Source: Chitinophagaceae bacterium UBA4411
Lineage (GTDB): Bacteria > Bacteroidota > Bacteroidia > Chitinophagales > Chitinophagaceae
Direction: 5' to 3'
DNA length: 64,000 nt
Assembly: GCA_002400415.1 (NCBI GenBank)
Contig: DGQP01000002.1
Location: 1-64,000, forward strand
The notes under the pieces were generated by a model. That model was given only the letters and a program-made list of their open reading frames with translations, was not told the origin of the DNA and made no database searches. Below, one piece after another: positions 8,384 through 18,225 of the stretch. A program made the translations under genes and the position numbers. Each line of letters opens with the position of its first letter. Position 1 is the stretch's first letter.

Positions 8384-9794
8384 TCAGCGGCACATTCACC
8401 GCCAGCCCGCCATCTGCTGTTTCCTTATACTTGCTGTTCATATCGAGTGCCGTATCCCACATGGTTTTGATCACACTGTCCAGCGATACCTTGGCATAAT
8501 CCGGAGAGCTTTGCAACGCTAATTGTGATGCTGTGATCGCTTTGATGGCTCCCATCGTGTTTCTTTCAATACAGGGCACCTGCACCAGGCCGGCAATGGG
8601 ATCGCAGGTTAGTCCCAAATGATGCTCCATTGCAATTTCTGCCGCCATCATCGACTGGCGCTGGGTGCCTCCCATACATTCCGTTAATGCCGCCGCTGCC
8701 ATCGCCGAGGATACACCGATCTCTGCCTGGCAACCACCCATCGCAGCAGAAATAGTAGCTCCTTTCTTAAAGATGCTGCCGATCTCGGAAGCTGTCAGTA
8801 AAAAATTGGTGATCTTGTCTTCTATATTCCCATCGCAGAACACCACATAATATTGTAACACCGCCGGGATCACACCGGCAGCTCCATTGGTCGGCGCCGT
8901 TACCACCCTCCCGAAAGAAGCATTCTCTTCATTCACTGCAAGGGCAAAACAACTGACCCAATCGAGTATATATTTAAAATCGTTTCCTCCCTGCCGGATG
9001 GCCAGTATCCAGCTGTCCGCATCGCTGTAAGAACGGTTATTGATCAGTTTTTTATTCAGTGCAGCTGCCCTTCTTTTTACCTGCAAACCGCCGGGAAGCA
9101 TTCCTTCAGCATGACAACCCCGGTAAATACATTCCTTCATCACCTGCCAGATATTTTGTACCCCTTCACGGGTAACTGCTTCCGGCCGCCAGGCATTTTC
9201 ATTTTCCAATACCACATCATGAATTGCCAGACCGGTTTTGATACACCAATGCAATAAGTCATCCGCCGTATTAACGGGAAAAGGCAATTGTGCCTGTTGG
9301 CCGGACGATGCAGCGTCTCCTTCTTTTATCACAAAACCTCCGCCAACAGAATAATAAGTTTCAGCAATAGAATCCCCGTTCTTCATCGTGGCTAAAAAAG
9401 TCAGCGCATTGGGATGGTAAGGCAATGTCTCCGTAAATAAGAACTCAATATCTTCTGCCGGGTTGAATTCCACTTCATGCAAACCGGACAGCACTATCTT
9501 TTTCATGTTATGGATATCACTGATCCTGGCATGAATATTTTCCACTTCAAAGGTGACGGGGTCATGACCACTTAACCCAAGCTGCACAGCGATATCCGTT
9601 CCGTGTCCATGACCTGTTTTGGCCAATGACCCGTACAACAGTACACGCACAGCAGAAACGTTATATAAATTATTACCCGCTGAAATGGATTGCAGGAAAC
9701 GTTGTGCCGCCCGCCAGGGACCCAATGTATGTGAACTGGATGGCCCAACCCCGATCTTCAGCATATCAAACACAGAAATAGCTTCGTATGACAA
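8367..9794 (-). CDS. sdaA: L-serine ammonia-lyase (iron-sulfur)
   Basis: Cytosolic L-serine dehydratase converting L-serine to pyruvate and ammonia with a [4Fe-4S] cluster. It is a single chain of beta plus alpha domains. The N-terminal signature SVFDMLKIGVGPSSSHT is typical. The catalytic part shows APTNGAAGVIPA, GATISAAMGGCQAEIGV, LTCDPIAGLVQVPC and ERNTMGA, with Cys residues placed as cluster ligands. About 475 residues, normal for SdaA. I set the start at the TTG at 9794 (MSYEAISVFD...). The longer reading frame begins with a TTG at 9812 that lies inside a perfect promoter -7 box, so it cannot be in the mRNA. A start at the later ATG is less likely because it would cut into the conserved N terminus. 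Confidence 0.93.
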   Translation of the reverse strand: MSYEAISVFDMLKIGVGPSSSHTLGPWRAAQRFLQSISAGNNLYNVSAVRVLLYGSLAKTGHGHGTDIAVQLGLSGHDPVTFEVENIHARISDIHNMKKIVLSGLHEVEFNPAEDIEFLFTETLPYHPNALTFLATMKNGDSIAETYYSVGGGFVIKEGDAASSGQQAQLPFPVNTADDLLHWCIKTGLAIHDVVLENENAWRPEAVTREGVQNIWQVMKECIYRGCHAEGMLPGGLQVKRRAAALNKKLINNRSYSDADSWILAIRQGGNDFKYILDWVSCFALAVNEENASFGRVVTAPTNGAAGVIPAVLQYYVVFCDGNIEDKITNFLLTASEIGSIFKKGATISAAMGGCQAEIGVSSAMAAAALTECMGGTQRQSMMAAEIAMEHHLGLTCDPIAGLVQVPCIERNTMGAIKAITASQLALQSSPDYAKVSLDSVIKTMWDTALDMNSKYKETADGGLAVNVPLSLPEC

Positions 9795-9809
9795 GTGGTA
9801 ATGTTTTTT

Positions 9810-9817
9810 CAAAAATA
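9810..9817 (-). promoter_or_regulatory. Predicted -7 box (TATTTTTG) of sdaA
   Basis: On the minus strand this reads TATTTTTG, an exact match to TAnnTTTG. It lies 15 bases before the proposed TTG start and decides that start by excluding the upstream TTG, which is the last part of the box. Confidence 0.5.
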
Positions 9818-9853
9818 CAATTACTGGACCGCTAAAATTGAGTGGCAGGGCAA

Positions 9854-9885
9854 TAAAAAAACCCCGGTCAGTAAAAACCGGGGCC
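9854..9885 (-). terminator. Intrinsic terminator of the FKBP gene
   Basis: CCCCGGT at 9862-9868 pairs with ACCGGGG at 9877-9883. In the leftward transcript the hairpin is followed by eight U residues. It lies about 32 bases after the stop of the FKBP gene. Confidence 0.85.
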
Positions 9886-9916
9886 TAAAGCAAGCAGATA
9901 GTATCAGCTGTATAGA

Positions 9917-10399
9917 TTACTGGACATCGACCAGTTCGATCTCGAAGAAAAGAACGGAATTACCGGGTATCGCCCCATAGCCGTTGCAGCCATACGCCAG
10001 CGAAGAAGGGACAATCAGGCGGATCGTTCCCCCTTTAGCAATCAGCTCCAGTCCCAGTTGCCAGGCAGGTATCAGCTGGCTGACAGTAAACCCTGTATTC
10101 GCAGCATTATTTTGCTGGTCAAAAATGGCATTGCTGGACACCAGCCTGCCGGTATACTTTACATATACTTTAGATGTGCTGAGCGGAACCGCACCACTGC
10201 CGGGATTCACCACCTGGTAAAGCATACCACTCGGATGTGAAGACATGGAATAACCATTGGTATTGGCGTAAGCCTGCATTACAGCCAGTTCACTTGCCGG
10301 GGTTTTGTCCGTACACGGACCACTGACCGCACCTTTGATACAACCCTGAAAACTAATAACGGCTACGGAAAAACTCAAAAAAAACAGGACTCTTTTCAT
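9917..10399 (-). CDS. FKBP-type peptidyl-prolyl cis-trans isomerase, lipoprotein
   Basis: A periplasmic or outer-membrane-anchored prolyl isomerase that helps fold exported proteins. I choose the ATG at 10399 because it starts a clean lipoprotein signal peptide (MKRVLFFLSFSVAVISFQGC, lipobox FQGC with Cys at residue 20). The open frame extends further upstream without a signal-like sequence. The C-terminal half is the FKBP domain: VYVKYTGRL, IPAWQLGLELIAKGGTIRLIVPSSLAYG and SVLFFEIELVDV. About 160 residues. It is followed by a strong terminator and preceded by a small membrane-protein gene on the same strand. Confidence 0.92.
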   Translation of the reverse strand: MKRVLFFLSFSVAVISFQGCIKGAVSGPCTDKTPASELAVMQAYANTNGYSMSSHPSGMLYQVVNPGSGAVPLSTSKVYVKYTGRLVSSNAIFDQQNNAANTGFTVSQLIPAWQLGLELIAKGGTIRLIVPSSLAYGCNGYGAIPGNSVLFFEIELVDVQ

Positions 10400-10478
10400 G
10401 AACGTTTTACTTAAAATAAAGGTTGATTGTTTGTTATGACAACCGGCAGGGCCAAAGTGCTGCACAGTTTAAAAATTC

Positions 10479-10811
10479 TTACCCGGTCATTCCTTCCCTG
10501 CTGAGCAGTTCCCGGTACCGCTGCTCATTAATATCCCATTTGTGGCGCACACTGAATATGATAATAAAAACAACTATAAGCAGGACCGCCACAAGCAATA
10601 CCAGCAACAACGAAGACTGGTGCTGTGCAATTTCCTTATTGCGTACCATCTCCGCTTTTTTATACCAGCCGGAAAAAAAGTTGGCAAATATACCCACTGC
10701 CAGGATAACTCCCAGCGGCAGACCCAGCGCCAGCTGTTTAAAGACTTTTTTGCGCTGCAGCCTGTTGTCTCTCCAGTAGTCTACAAATCCTTGTTCTTCG
10801 GGGTTCAGCAT
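10479..10811 (-). CDS. Small membrane protein, two predicted helices
   Basis: A 110-residue protein of unknown function. Two hydrophobic helices lie near residues 27-46 and 67-86, separated by a charged segment, with a basic N-terminal part (RLQRKKVFKQ) and a charged tail. It sits 79 bases upstream of the FKBP gene on the same strand and is divergent from the HU/CCDC81-like gene, so it may share a transcript with the FKBP gene. No catalytic motif is visible. Confidence 0.65.
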   Translation of the reverse strand: MLNPEEQGFVDYWRDNRLQRKKVFKQLALGLPLGVILAVGIFANFFSGWYKKAEMVRNKEIAQHQSSLLLVLLVAVLLIVVFIIIFSVRHKWDINEQRYRELLSREGMTG

Positions 10812-10897
10812 AATTGCTGCAAAAATAACAGTACAGGCAATACAGCGCTTGCTTCAGCGGGGCAAATTGTATATCTTAGTCAACTAATATCCATGAT

Positions 10898-11854
10898 TTG
10901 AAACTAGCACCATTACTAGCCCAGTATTTGTACAATAACAAAAAACTCGACCTCCCGGGGATAGGCAGTTTTTTGTTAGATCCTTCTGTAGATATTGACA
11001 CAGAACCGGGCAAGCAACAAAAACCGGCTGTGGCTGAAGGCATCAGTTTTGAAAGCAACCCCGCCACCAGAGAATCAGCCGAACTCATCAGCTATATCTC
11101 GGCCCGGTCGGGTAAAATGAAAGCCCTTGCCGCCGCTGATCTTGATTCATTCCTGGAACTCGCCCAGCAATTCCTGAACATCGGCAAACCCTTTATACTG
11201 GAAGGTATTGGCAGTATTATGAAAACCAGGACAGGGCAGTATGAATTTACCCCCGGGACCTTACTTACCGAAAAACTGAAAGACCTTCCTGTTAAAGAAA
11301 AGAGTAATGCCCCCGCCGCTGCAAATGAAGAGTCGTTTAATAATTATAACCCGATGATCGCACCCAGGCCGGCTCCTGCCAAATGGAGAAAACCGGTGCT
11401 GGCATTTTTGATAGTAGCAGGTGCAGGACTCGCCATATGGGGCGGTTATACGATTTCAAAACGTTTTGCCGATAAAAATACCACGGTGGCTGCTTCAGCA
11501 GCTGATACCAATTTACCGCAAACTGTTATTGTTCCTGACACAACTGTTACCCCCGCTGACAGCGTACCCGTGCCGGCACAAACCACACAGGCACTTGTCC
11601 AGGCACAACCTCCTGCTGCTCCTGACTTACCTGCAGGGAAATATAAATATGTATTAGAAACCGCGAACCGCAAAAGAGCTTTTGAACGCTACAACAAATT
11701 AAAGACCTACGAATGGAATGTGAATATGGAGACAAAAGACTCCGTTGTGTTCAAACTCTACCTGGTTTTACCAACACTGGTGAAAGATACCGCCCGTGTC
11801 AGGGATTCTCTCTCTGTTGTGAATGGCCGCAAAGTCTATATTGAAACAAAATAA
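10898..11854 (+). CDS. HU/CCDC81-like domain membrane protein with C-terminal SPOR-like region
   Basis: A 318-residue protein typical of Bacteroidota. The N terminus (LLAQYLYNNKKLDLPGIGSF) matches the HU-like fold called HU-CCDC81_bac. A second such domain follows near residues 70-120 (GKPFILEGIGSI). A basic linker and a single membrane helix (AFLIVAGAGLAIWGGYTI, about residues 170-187) come next, then a Thr/Pro/Ala-rich stretch. The C-terminal 75 residues (YVLETANRKRAFERYNKL) resemble a SPOR-type peptidoglycan-binding module. It could link cytoplasmic DNA or another ligand to the envelope; this is inference. The start is TTG at 10898: the only nearby ATG (10893) is out of frame, and an in-frame stop lies 19 bases upstream. 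Confidence 0.8.
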   Translation: MKLAPLLAQYLYNNKKLDLPGIGSFLLDPSVDIDTEPGKQQKPAVAEGISFESNPATRESAELISYISARSGKMKALAAADLDSFLELAQQFLNIGKPFILEGIGSIMKTRTGQYEFTPGTLLTEKLKDLPVKEKSNAPAAANEESFNNYNPMIAPRPAPAKWRKPVLAFLIVAGAGLAIWGGYTISKRFADKNTTVAASAADTNLPQTVIVPDTTVTPADSVPVPAQTTQALVQAQPPAAPDLPAGKYKYVLETANRKRAFERYNKLKTYEWNVNMETKDSVVFKLYLVLPTLVKDTARVRDSLSVVNGRKVYIETK

Positions 11855-12363
11855 TGGCAGCTCACTATACGGCAGCAGACTGGATCAGTCATTTACAATT
11901 GCAACAACATATTGAAGGTGGCTGGTATGGTCGTGTATATGAAGCGGGGCTGCAACTAAAAAAGGAAACACTTCCTCCTGCTTTCAAGGGTGACCGGCCC
12001 GTTTGCACCCATATTTATTTTTTGTTACAACAAAACGAATTCTCAGCCTTTCACCGTATCGCTTCCGATGAACTCTGGCATTTTTATGATGGCGACCCGC
12101 TGCTCATTTATGAATTGAACGAAAATGGTCTTACCGAACATAAACTCGGAAAAGATATCAGCAACGGCTTTCTTCCTTTTACGGTGATCAAAGCCGGCAG
12201 TTGGTTTGGCTCCCGCTTACAGGTCGATGGCTCTTTTTCCTTAGTAGGCTGCACCGTTGCTCCTGGTTTTGATTTTGCTGATTTTGAACTGGCGAAAGCG
12301 GATGATTTATCTGCGAAATTTCCGGAGCATAAAAAATTGGTGAAAGAGATGTGCAGGAGATGA
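11854..12363 (+). CDS. DUF985 cupin-family protein
   Basis: A 169-residue cupin-fold protein. The motifs HIEGGWYGRVYE, HIYFLLQ, FHRIASDELWHFYDGDPL and SLVGCTVAPGFDFADFEL match the DUF985 family, whose reaction is not established as far as I know. His and Glu residues in the central motif (H near residue 63, E near 68, H near 71) could bind a metal. Its ATG overlaps the stop of the previous gene by one base (TAATG), so the two are co-transcribed and probably translationally coupled. No functional link between them is evident. Confidence 0.85.
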   Translation: MAAHYTAADWISHLQLQQHIEGGWYGRVYEAGLQLKKETLPPAFKGDRPVCTHIYFLLQQNEFSAFHRIASDELWHFYDGDPLLIYELNENGLTEHKLGKDISNGFLPFTVIKAGSWFGSRLQVDGSFSLVGCTVAPGFDFADFELAKADDLSAKFPEHKKLVKEMCRR

Positions 12364-12407
12364 TATTTGAAAGGTAATAGCTTCTGTAACCTTAGCTCAG
12401 CTTACTT

Positions 12408-12764
12408 TCACTCCCTATTTTTCAAATACAAACCCATATAAAATTTTATTACTGCGCTATCTGGTTTGTCAGTAATATTTATACTTGGAGATATACCTGT
12501 CATTGACCTGATCGCATTCATTTTTAAGTTGTAAACCGATCTCCCATATGATGAAGCCCTATGCGATATTCTTGGATCAGCGGCATTTTTTAATAAATAG
12601 GGAATTAAGGAAGTATCTTTTTGCTTTTTAATAAACTTGATAGCATCAATAACACTATCCCGGTTATTGCCGTTTAAAACAGCAATGAGTTCGTTTTTAT
12701 TATAGCTCCTGCCTGAGCAGGATAGAATCGCTATTGTGCTAAAAACTAATATTAGCTTTCTCAT
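12408..12764 (-). CDS. Small lipoprotein, unknown function
   Basis: A 118-residue protein with a lipoprotein signal peptide (MRKLILVFSTIAILSC, Cys at residue 16). The mature part (NELIAVLNGNNRDSVIDAIK, SLIPYLLKNAADPR) resembles one or two HEAT-like helical repeats. It is a monocistronic gene converging on the DUF985 gene. I do not recognise a family. Confidence 0.65.
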   Translation of the reverse strand: MRKLILVFSTIAILSCSGRSYNKNELIAVLNGNNRDSVIDAIKFIKKQKDTSLIPYLLKNAADPRISHRASSYGRSVYNLKMNAIRSMTGISPSINITDKPDSAVIKFYMGLYLKNRE

Positions 12765-13227
12765 AGAAAGTTCATTTTAAGCCAGGGCTTAGTATATCCG
12801 AAATTTATATCAGCTCATTATTTAAAAAGTACCTCAATTTAATAATTTCAATCCTTAGTCTACCCAACAGATCGGGGTATAAAAAAAGCCATCCGAAGAT
12901 GGCTTTCCCGAGGTTCCGAATAAATGATTTCGGGCTATTATCTAGATACCCTTCTATTAATTATTAACCTGACCTGTTGATTATCAGACCATCTTACAGA
13001 AATATACTTTGACTTTAAGTAAAAATCAATCAATAAATTGTCTTCCCAATCAAGATGTAGAAAATAAGAAAATTTGCCCTCTCAAGCATAATCGGATTCA
13101 CCTTTCTTCCGTAAGGGGAAATACAGGTTAAGAAGTCATTGTTCTAATATAAGGCAAAGTATTTTGCTACCTTTACAATAAATTTAACCATTCCTATAGT
13201 CCCTGAAATCGGGTATAAAGCGTTTGT
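12765..13227. other. Intergenic region with an orphan hairpin
   Basis: A 463-base gap between divergent genes with no credible ORF. It contains a perfect 9-bp stem with a CGAA loop (AAAGCCATC-CGAA-GATGGCTTT, 12885-12906) flanked by an A-run. A second, weaker stem of CCGAA/TTCGG type lies just right of it. The first would be an intrinsic terminator for leftward transcription, yet no gene lies to its right on that strand, so it may be the remnant of a lost gene. Confidence 0.5.
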
Positions 13228-16200
13228 ATGGCAAAACGAAGCTCAGTCTCCCCCCTCTTCCTTTGTTTAATATGTCTTGTTAGTTGGATTTCCGGCAACA
13301 GCCAGGTAAACAGCCCGGCATACTGGATAAAAAATTATGGTGGCACTAAGTTTGACAACCCTGTCAGTGTAAAAAGTACAGCTGATGGCGGAACTGTATT
13401 CTGCGGGGCTACCACTTCGAACGATTTCGATGTTACCGGATTAAATGGCACTGAAAAAGATATTTGGGTTGTTAAGCTTGATAGAAATGGCATAATTCAA
13501 TGGCAGAAAACTTACCAAACAAGCTCGTTTGAAGATCCTAAAGATCTTATAGTTACTTCTGACGGTGGATATGCAGTGTGTAGCTGGATACTATCAGGCG
13601 GTTTTTATAATACACTTATCTTAAAACTTAGTAATCTTGGTACGGTAGAATGGCAAAAACAATTAACGAGTAAGAATGCATTCGCAACCGCAATTACCGA
13701 AACCGATGACGGAGGTTTTGTGTTTACCGGATATATGAATGGCCTTCCGGATGGAGAATTTGCCGGTCAAACTCCTCACGGATTCCCGTCCGACGTGTTT
13801 ATAGCAAAATTGAATAACGCAGGAGTATTTTTATGGGGGAAGACATATGGCGGGTCGCAGGGAGATTTGGGAAAATCTATTATTCAACTCAGTGATGGGA
13901 ACCTACTGTTATGTGCTGATAGCTATTCTAACGACGGCGACGTAAGCGGTAATCATCATGCTCCCGCAAATAATCCAGATTACTGGATATTGAAACTTAC
14001 CCCGACAGGTGATTTCATCTGGAAAAAATGTTTTGGTGGATTTGGCAGCGAGTTTGTTTCGGGTGGATTTGAAAAAGAGAACCGGTATTATTTTATTGGT
14101 GCAACTCGTAATTCATCATCTGCCCCGAGTGGCGATGTGACCGGAATGTTTGACGGAAATGATATTTGGTTTGTAGTATCAGATACGGCCGGTACGCTTA
14201 TTCGCCAAAAATGTATCGGTGGAACCGGCAATGCTGATGTTGCCTATAGCATTGCACCAACGATCGATGGAAAGATCGTTCTGGGTGGAAATTCCAATTC
14301 AAATGACCAGTATGTATCCGGTAATCATGGACAATCCGATTATGCACTGATTAAAATAGATACATTTGGTAATAAAGTTTCGGGAAAATTGTTTGGGAAT
14401 ACCGCCGATGAATATGGGGGTATTCAGTTTGGTGCCCGTGCAGCGGTGAATGCAGACAGCAGCTTTTCCCTGCTGGCAGGAAGTCAGCTGGCCGGGGGAG
14501 ATATACCGGCATTGTATGGGTTCGATGATATCATTATGATAAGGTATACAGACACTTCGCTATACCAGGATTTATATACAAGGCTCTCCCATAACACAAA
14601 TTTTTTTACCGGGCGGCCCATTAATTACAAACTCATTTTTGGTAAAAATAACGACGTGGTATCTTCCGATACGGTTTTATTGAAATTTGTCGTGGACAGC
14701 AGCCTGCAACTCGTTTCGGTTACCAATCCTCCCTCAATGGTGGACGGCGACACATTAATTTGGAAGATTCCAAAAGCATCTGTTTTAAGAGTAGATACTA
14801 TATCGTTAACCTTTCAGCTGGAATCAGCTCTTAGTACTCTTCCTGATAGCCTGCGGGTCAGGAGCTTTATCGGCCCTTACGACAGCGAGTACTATCAAAC
14901 CAACAATCTTGCCTATGCTGCCGGAAAAATAAAATCCCAAAATGCCGGCATCATCCTCCCATCTATTGATATTAATTCGCCTATTACTATCAATGCTAAT
15001 AAAGCAACAAGTTATAACATCAATTATTTTGTTCAAAATGAGCTTGATACCCTCACGGGTAAAGTGTGGTTAGTGAAAGATCCCCGCATGCAACTCATAT
15101 CTGCGATTCCTATGTATGATGCCTTAGCCGGTGATACAATGGTTTGGAATTTTTCCTTCAATCCTGGCTCTTTTAACAGAGACATACATTTACAACTGCG
15201 GGCTGATACCCCGGTTGTACAATTGGGTGATTCGATCAGGCATTTTGCTACCCTTCAATTTAACACACAAGACACCAGTGTGGTGACAAAAACGGATAGT
15301 ATTAAACAAGTAGTCAACAAAATCTGTATTCTTCCGAGTACTGTTAATACAACCCTGCCACATCCACAAGGCGTTCAATGGATGCGGGTTGTAGGGGGAT
15401 CGGCGGAAGATAAAGGATTTGATATTACTGCTATTTCAGATAGCACATTTATAACCTTAGCATTAACTTCTTCAACTGATGGTGATGCAGCCCCGGGCGC
15501 CCCATTTGAAAATGGGCTAGTAACAAAATATTTGAACAGTGGAAATATAGTCTGGCAAAAACTGTTGGGCGGCAACAGTACTGACCGTTTGTTATCGGCG
15601 GTTAAGGCAGCGGACCAGTCGGTAATTATCCTCGGTCATACAGGTTCTACAGACGGTATATTTTCCAGCAACCACGGCGGATTCGGCACTGACGTATGGC
15701 TGAGCAAACTGGATAGTAACGGTAATACGGTTTGGCACAACACCCTGGGGGGCACCAGTTGGGATGGAAGGCTGGCATTTATCCGGAAATTCCGGGAGAA
15801 CAGGTACATGATAGTTACCACCACTCAATCTATAGACGGAAATGTTATTAATCCTTACCCCACCGGCAATGAATATCCATGGTTGTTTATGATAGACGAG
15901 GCCGGAACCATGCTCTGGCAGAAAGTACTTCGGGATACATTATTCAATCATATAGACGATGTTCAGGTAACGCTAGGTAAGGAGATACTTATAGTCGGCG
16001 AACGTTATTCCTCTTACCTTAGTGGTCCCAGGTTGTTGAAGACAGATAGCGCAGGTAACATTAAGCAGCTTAAAAATTATGCAAAAGAAGGCCGCTCCCA
16101 GCGATTCACTTCACTGGTTGTTAATGCGGATAGCACATTTACACTTGCCGGCGAAAGTATGCTGGGGTATCCTGCTGATCAATATTGTTACGGCGACCAT

Positions 16201-18144
16201 CCGGAAAAAGAAGTCTTGCTTGCAAAGGTCGACAAGACGCTTAATATCTTATGGGAAAAATATTATGGCGGCGATCGTGATGAATCCGCATATAACATTA
16301 TAAAGGCTGCAGATGGCGGCTACCTTGTATGCGGAAATTCGTTTTCCACAAATGATAATGTAACAGGCAACCATGATGTAACCGGAAACACTTCCGATGC
16401 CTGGCTGCTTAAGATTGATAATAATGGAGAATTGATCTGGCAAAAGATGATTGGCGGTGACAAAAATGACCAGGCAAACCGGATGATCGGGCTCAACAAC
16501 AGCGAGATCATTGTAACGGGTACTTCATTCAGTTATAATAATGGGGATATTTTCGGCAGCAAAGGTGCGGCTGATGCAATAGTTTTCAAGATTGGGGCAT
16601 CCAATTCAATTACAGGTCTGGTGTACCTGGACAATAATGGCAATCACATCAAAGAAAGTAATGAACCGGTTCTTGAACAGGGCTTTGTGAAAAGTACAAA
16701 AGGGACATTCACGAATTCCAGCAACATCGCCAATGGTTATTTTGCCACAGCTGTAGACACCGGTACGTATGTAAGCCGGCCTTTGATCAGCAGCCCTCAT
16801 TTTCAGTCCTTCCCTCTTACGCACACAAGCAGCTTTGCAACCTACGGCAATACAGATACGATAAATTTTGCAATGACACCGAGAGGTGTAATCAATGATC
16901 TCAGAATTACTGTAATGCCTGTTACCGCAGCAAGACCGGGCTTTAACGCATCTTATACAATAAAGTATGAAAATATTGGCACTACCACAATATCAAGTGG
17001 AAACATAGCGCTTATTAAAGATCATCGGACCAGCTTTGTTTCCGCAACTGTCCCTTATACTTCGATGTTAGCAGACACGATCAGGTGGAACTTTTTGAAT
17101 TTCGCTCCGCTAGAAACAAAAGAATTCATGCTGACGCTTAACATGGCCCCACCTCCGCTACTGTTGATTGATGACACATTACATTTTGAAGGAATCATCA
17201 ACCCGGTCATAGGCGATTCCGTTATTATCAATAACATAAGCAGTTTAAATCAATTGGTAACCGGATCATTCGACCCTAATGATAAAGCAGAATCACATGG
17301 TCCTGGATTTCCGTCACATTTATTAGCCCGGGGAGAGTCCCTGAATTATATAATTCGCTTTCAAAACACCGGCACCGATACTGCTTTCCGGGTATTAATA
17401 AGGGATACGCTTGACCATAAATTAGACTGGAACAGCCTGCAAATGATCAGTGCCAGCCACGATTATCGTCTTACTATCACAGATGGAAATTTATTGGAAT
17501 GGAAATTTGATCCCATCATATTACCCGACAGCAACCACAATGAAGCTGCAAGTCATGGGTATATCGCCTTCAGTATAAAACCAAGGGACAGTCTGACCAC
17601 AGGTGATACTATTGCTAACCGTGCCGGCATTTACTTCGACTTTAATCCGCCTGTACTGACCAATACTCAACACACCACTATCGACTACGGAGTGAATAAT
17701 TGCCCCGGGGCAAGCAAGGCACTTTCTTCGGGAATTCGGGGTGCTCTTTCTTACAGGTGGCAGGTAAATAATGGTAGTAGTTATGTCGATCTGGTCAATA
17801 ATAGCCTTTATAGCGGCGTTAACGCTGATACATTAAGAATTATCACTCCACCGACCTCAATCGCAGGAAATAAATACCGGTGTGTCGTCACAACAGTCAA
17901 TGGAGAAGTCCCAACCATCGAATATCAAATGAAAATTATAGTGAAATGGACAGGTGCAGTTAGCACAGCTTGGGAAGATCCCGGGAACTGGAATTGTGGA
18001 GTACTACCAGATGCGAATACAGATGTGATCATACCAAACGGGACTGTAATCGTCAACAGCAACACAGAAGTCAGGTCGCTTACTTTAAAGCCCGGCGTCG
18101 AATTCTGGGTAAATGCTGGTGCCGTTTTTTCAGTTCTTCATTAA
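13228..18144 (+). CDS. Giant secreted repeat protein (surface/adhesin-like)
   Basis: A 1,638-residue exported protein with an N-terminal signal peptide (hydrophobic residues 9-22, cut near GNSQ). Residues of about 30-430 and 720-1130 are two blocks of propeller-like repeats with the recurring pattern D-GGY-xx-G-S..., D-x-W-xx-K-x-D-x-x-G-x-x-x-WQK. Between them lie DUF11-like beta-sandwich segments (TLIWKIP, TMVWNF). Near residue 1347 comes FDPNDKAESHG, a signature of a domain common in large Bacteroidota surface proteins, continuing to AGIYFDFNPPVLTN. The C terminus (WEDPGNWNCGVLPD, then IIPNGTVIV) is a beta-rich module. No classic T9SS type A or B sorting tail is visible. Function probably adhesion or matrix; not established. 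Confidence 0.85.
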   Translation: MAKRSSVSPLFLCLICLVSWISGNSQVNSPAYWIKNYGGTKFDNPVSVKSTADGGTVFCGATTSNDFDVTGLNGTEKDIWVVKLDRNGIIQWQKTYQTSSFEDPKDLIVTSDGGYAVCSWILSGGFYNTLILKLSNLGTVEWQKQLTSKNAFATAITETDDGGFVFTGYMNGLPDGEFAGQTPHGFPSDVFIAKLNNAGVFLWGKTYGGSQGDLGKSIIQLSDGNLLLCADSYSNDGDVSGNHHAPANNPDYWILKLTPTGDFIWKKCFGGFGSEFVSGGFEKENRYYFIGATRNSSSAPSGDVTGMFDGNDIWFVVSDTAGTLIRQKCIGGTGNADVAYSIAPTIDGKIVLGGNSNSNDQYVSGNHGQSDYALIKIDTFGNKVSGKLFGNTADEYGGIQFGARAAVNADSSFSLLAGSQLAGGDIPALYGFDDIIMIRYTDTSLYQDLYTRLSHNTNFFTGRPINYKLIFGKNNDVVSSDTVLLKFVVDSSLQLVSVTNPPSMVDGDTLIWKIPKASVLRVDTISLTFQLESALSTLPDSLRVRSFIGPYDSEYYQTNNLAYAAGKIKSQNAGIILPSIDINSPITINANKATSYNINYFVQNELDTLTGKVWLVKDPRMQLISAIPMYDALAGDTMVWNFSFNPGSFNRDIHLQLRADTPVVQLGDSIRHFATLQFNTQDTSVVTKTDSIKQVVNKICILPSTVNTTLPHPQGVQWMRVVGGSAEDKGFDITAISDSTFITLALTSSTDGDAAPGAPFENGLVTKYLNSGNIVWQKLLGGNSTDRLLSAVKAADQSVIILGHTGSTDGIFSSNHGGFGTDVWLSKLDSNGNTVWHNTLGGTSWDGRLAFIRKFRENRYMIVTTTQSIDGNVINPYPTGNEYPWLFMIDEAGTMLWQKVLRDTLFNHIDDVQVTLGKEILIVGERYSSYLSGPRLLKTDSAGNIKQLKNYAKEGRSQRFTSLVVNADSTFTLAGESMLGYPADQYCYGDHPEKEVLLAKVDKTLNILWEKYYGGDRDESAYNIIKAADGGYLVCGNSFSTNDNVTGNHDVTGNTSDAWLLKIDNNGELIWQKMIGGDKNDQANRMIGLNNSEIIVTGTSFSYNNGDIFGSKGAADAIVFKIGASNSITGLVYLDNNGNHIKESNEPVLEQGFVKSTKGTFTNSSNIANGYFATAVDTGTYVSRPLISSPHFQSFPLTHTSSFATYGNTDTINFAMTPRGVINDLRITVMPVTAARPGFNASYTIKYENIGTTTISSGNIALIKDHRTSFVSATVPYTSMLADTIRWNFLNFAPLETKEFMLTLNMAPPPLLLIDDTLHFEGIINPVIGDSVIINNISSLNQLVTGSFDPNDKAESHGPGFPSHLLARGESLNYIIRFQNTGTDTAFRVLIRDTLDHKLDWNSLQMISASHDYRLTITDGNLLEWKFDPIILPDSNHNEAASHGYIAFSIKPRDSLTTGDTIANRAGIYFDFNPPVLTNTQHTTIDYGVNNCPGASKALSSGIRGALSYRWQVNNGSSYVDLVNNSLYSGVNADTLRIITPPTSIAGNKYRCVVTTVNGEVPTIEYQMKIIVKWTGAVSTAWEDPGNWNCGVLPDANTDVIIPNGTVIVNSNTEVRSLTLKPGVEFWVNAGAVFSVLH

Positions 18145-18225
18145 AATAGTTGCCGGAATAAGAGTAGAAAAAACTGCCATTGAACGGCAAGAATAAATTC
18201 ACTTTAGGTCATAGGTTTCAAAAGA

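Noticed and set aside
13228..18144. A T9SS sorting domain at the C terminus of the giant protein
   Set aside because: The last 80 residues lack the type A or type B C-terminal patterns; the protein ends in a beta-rich module.
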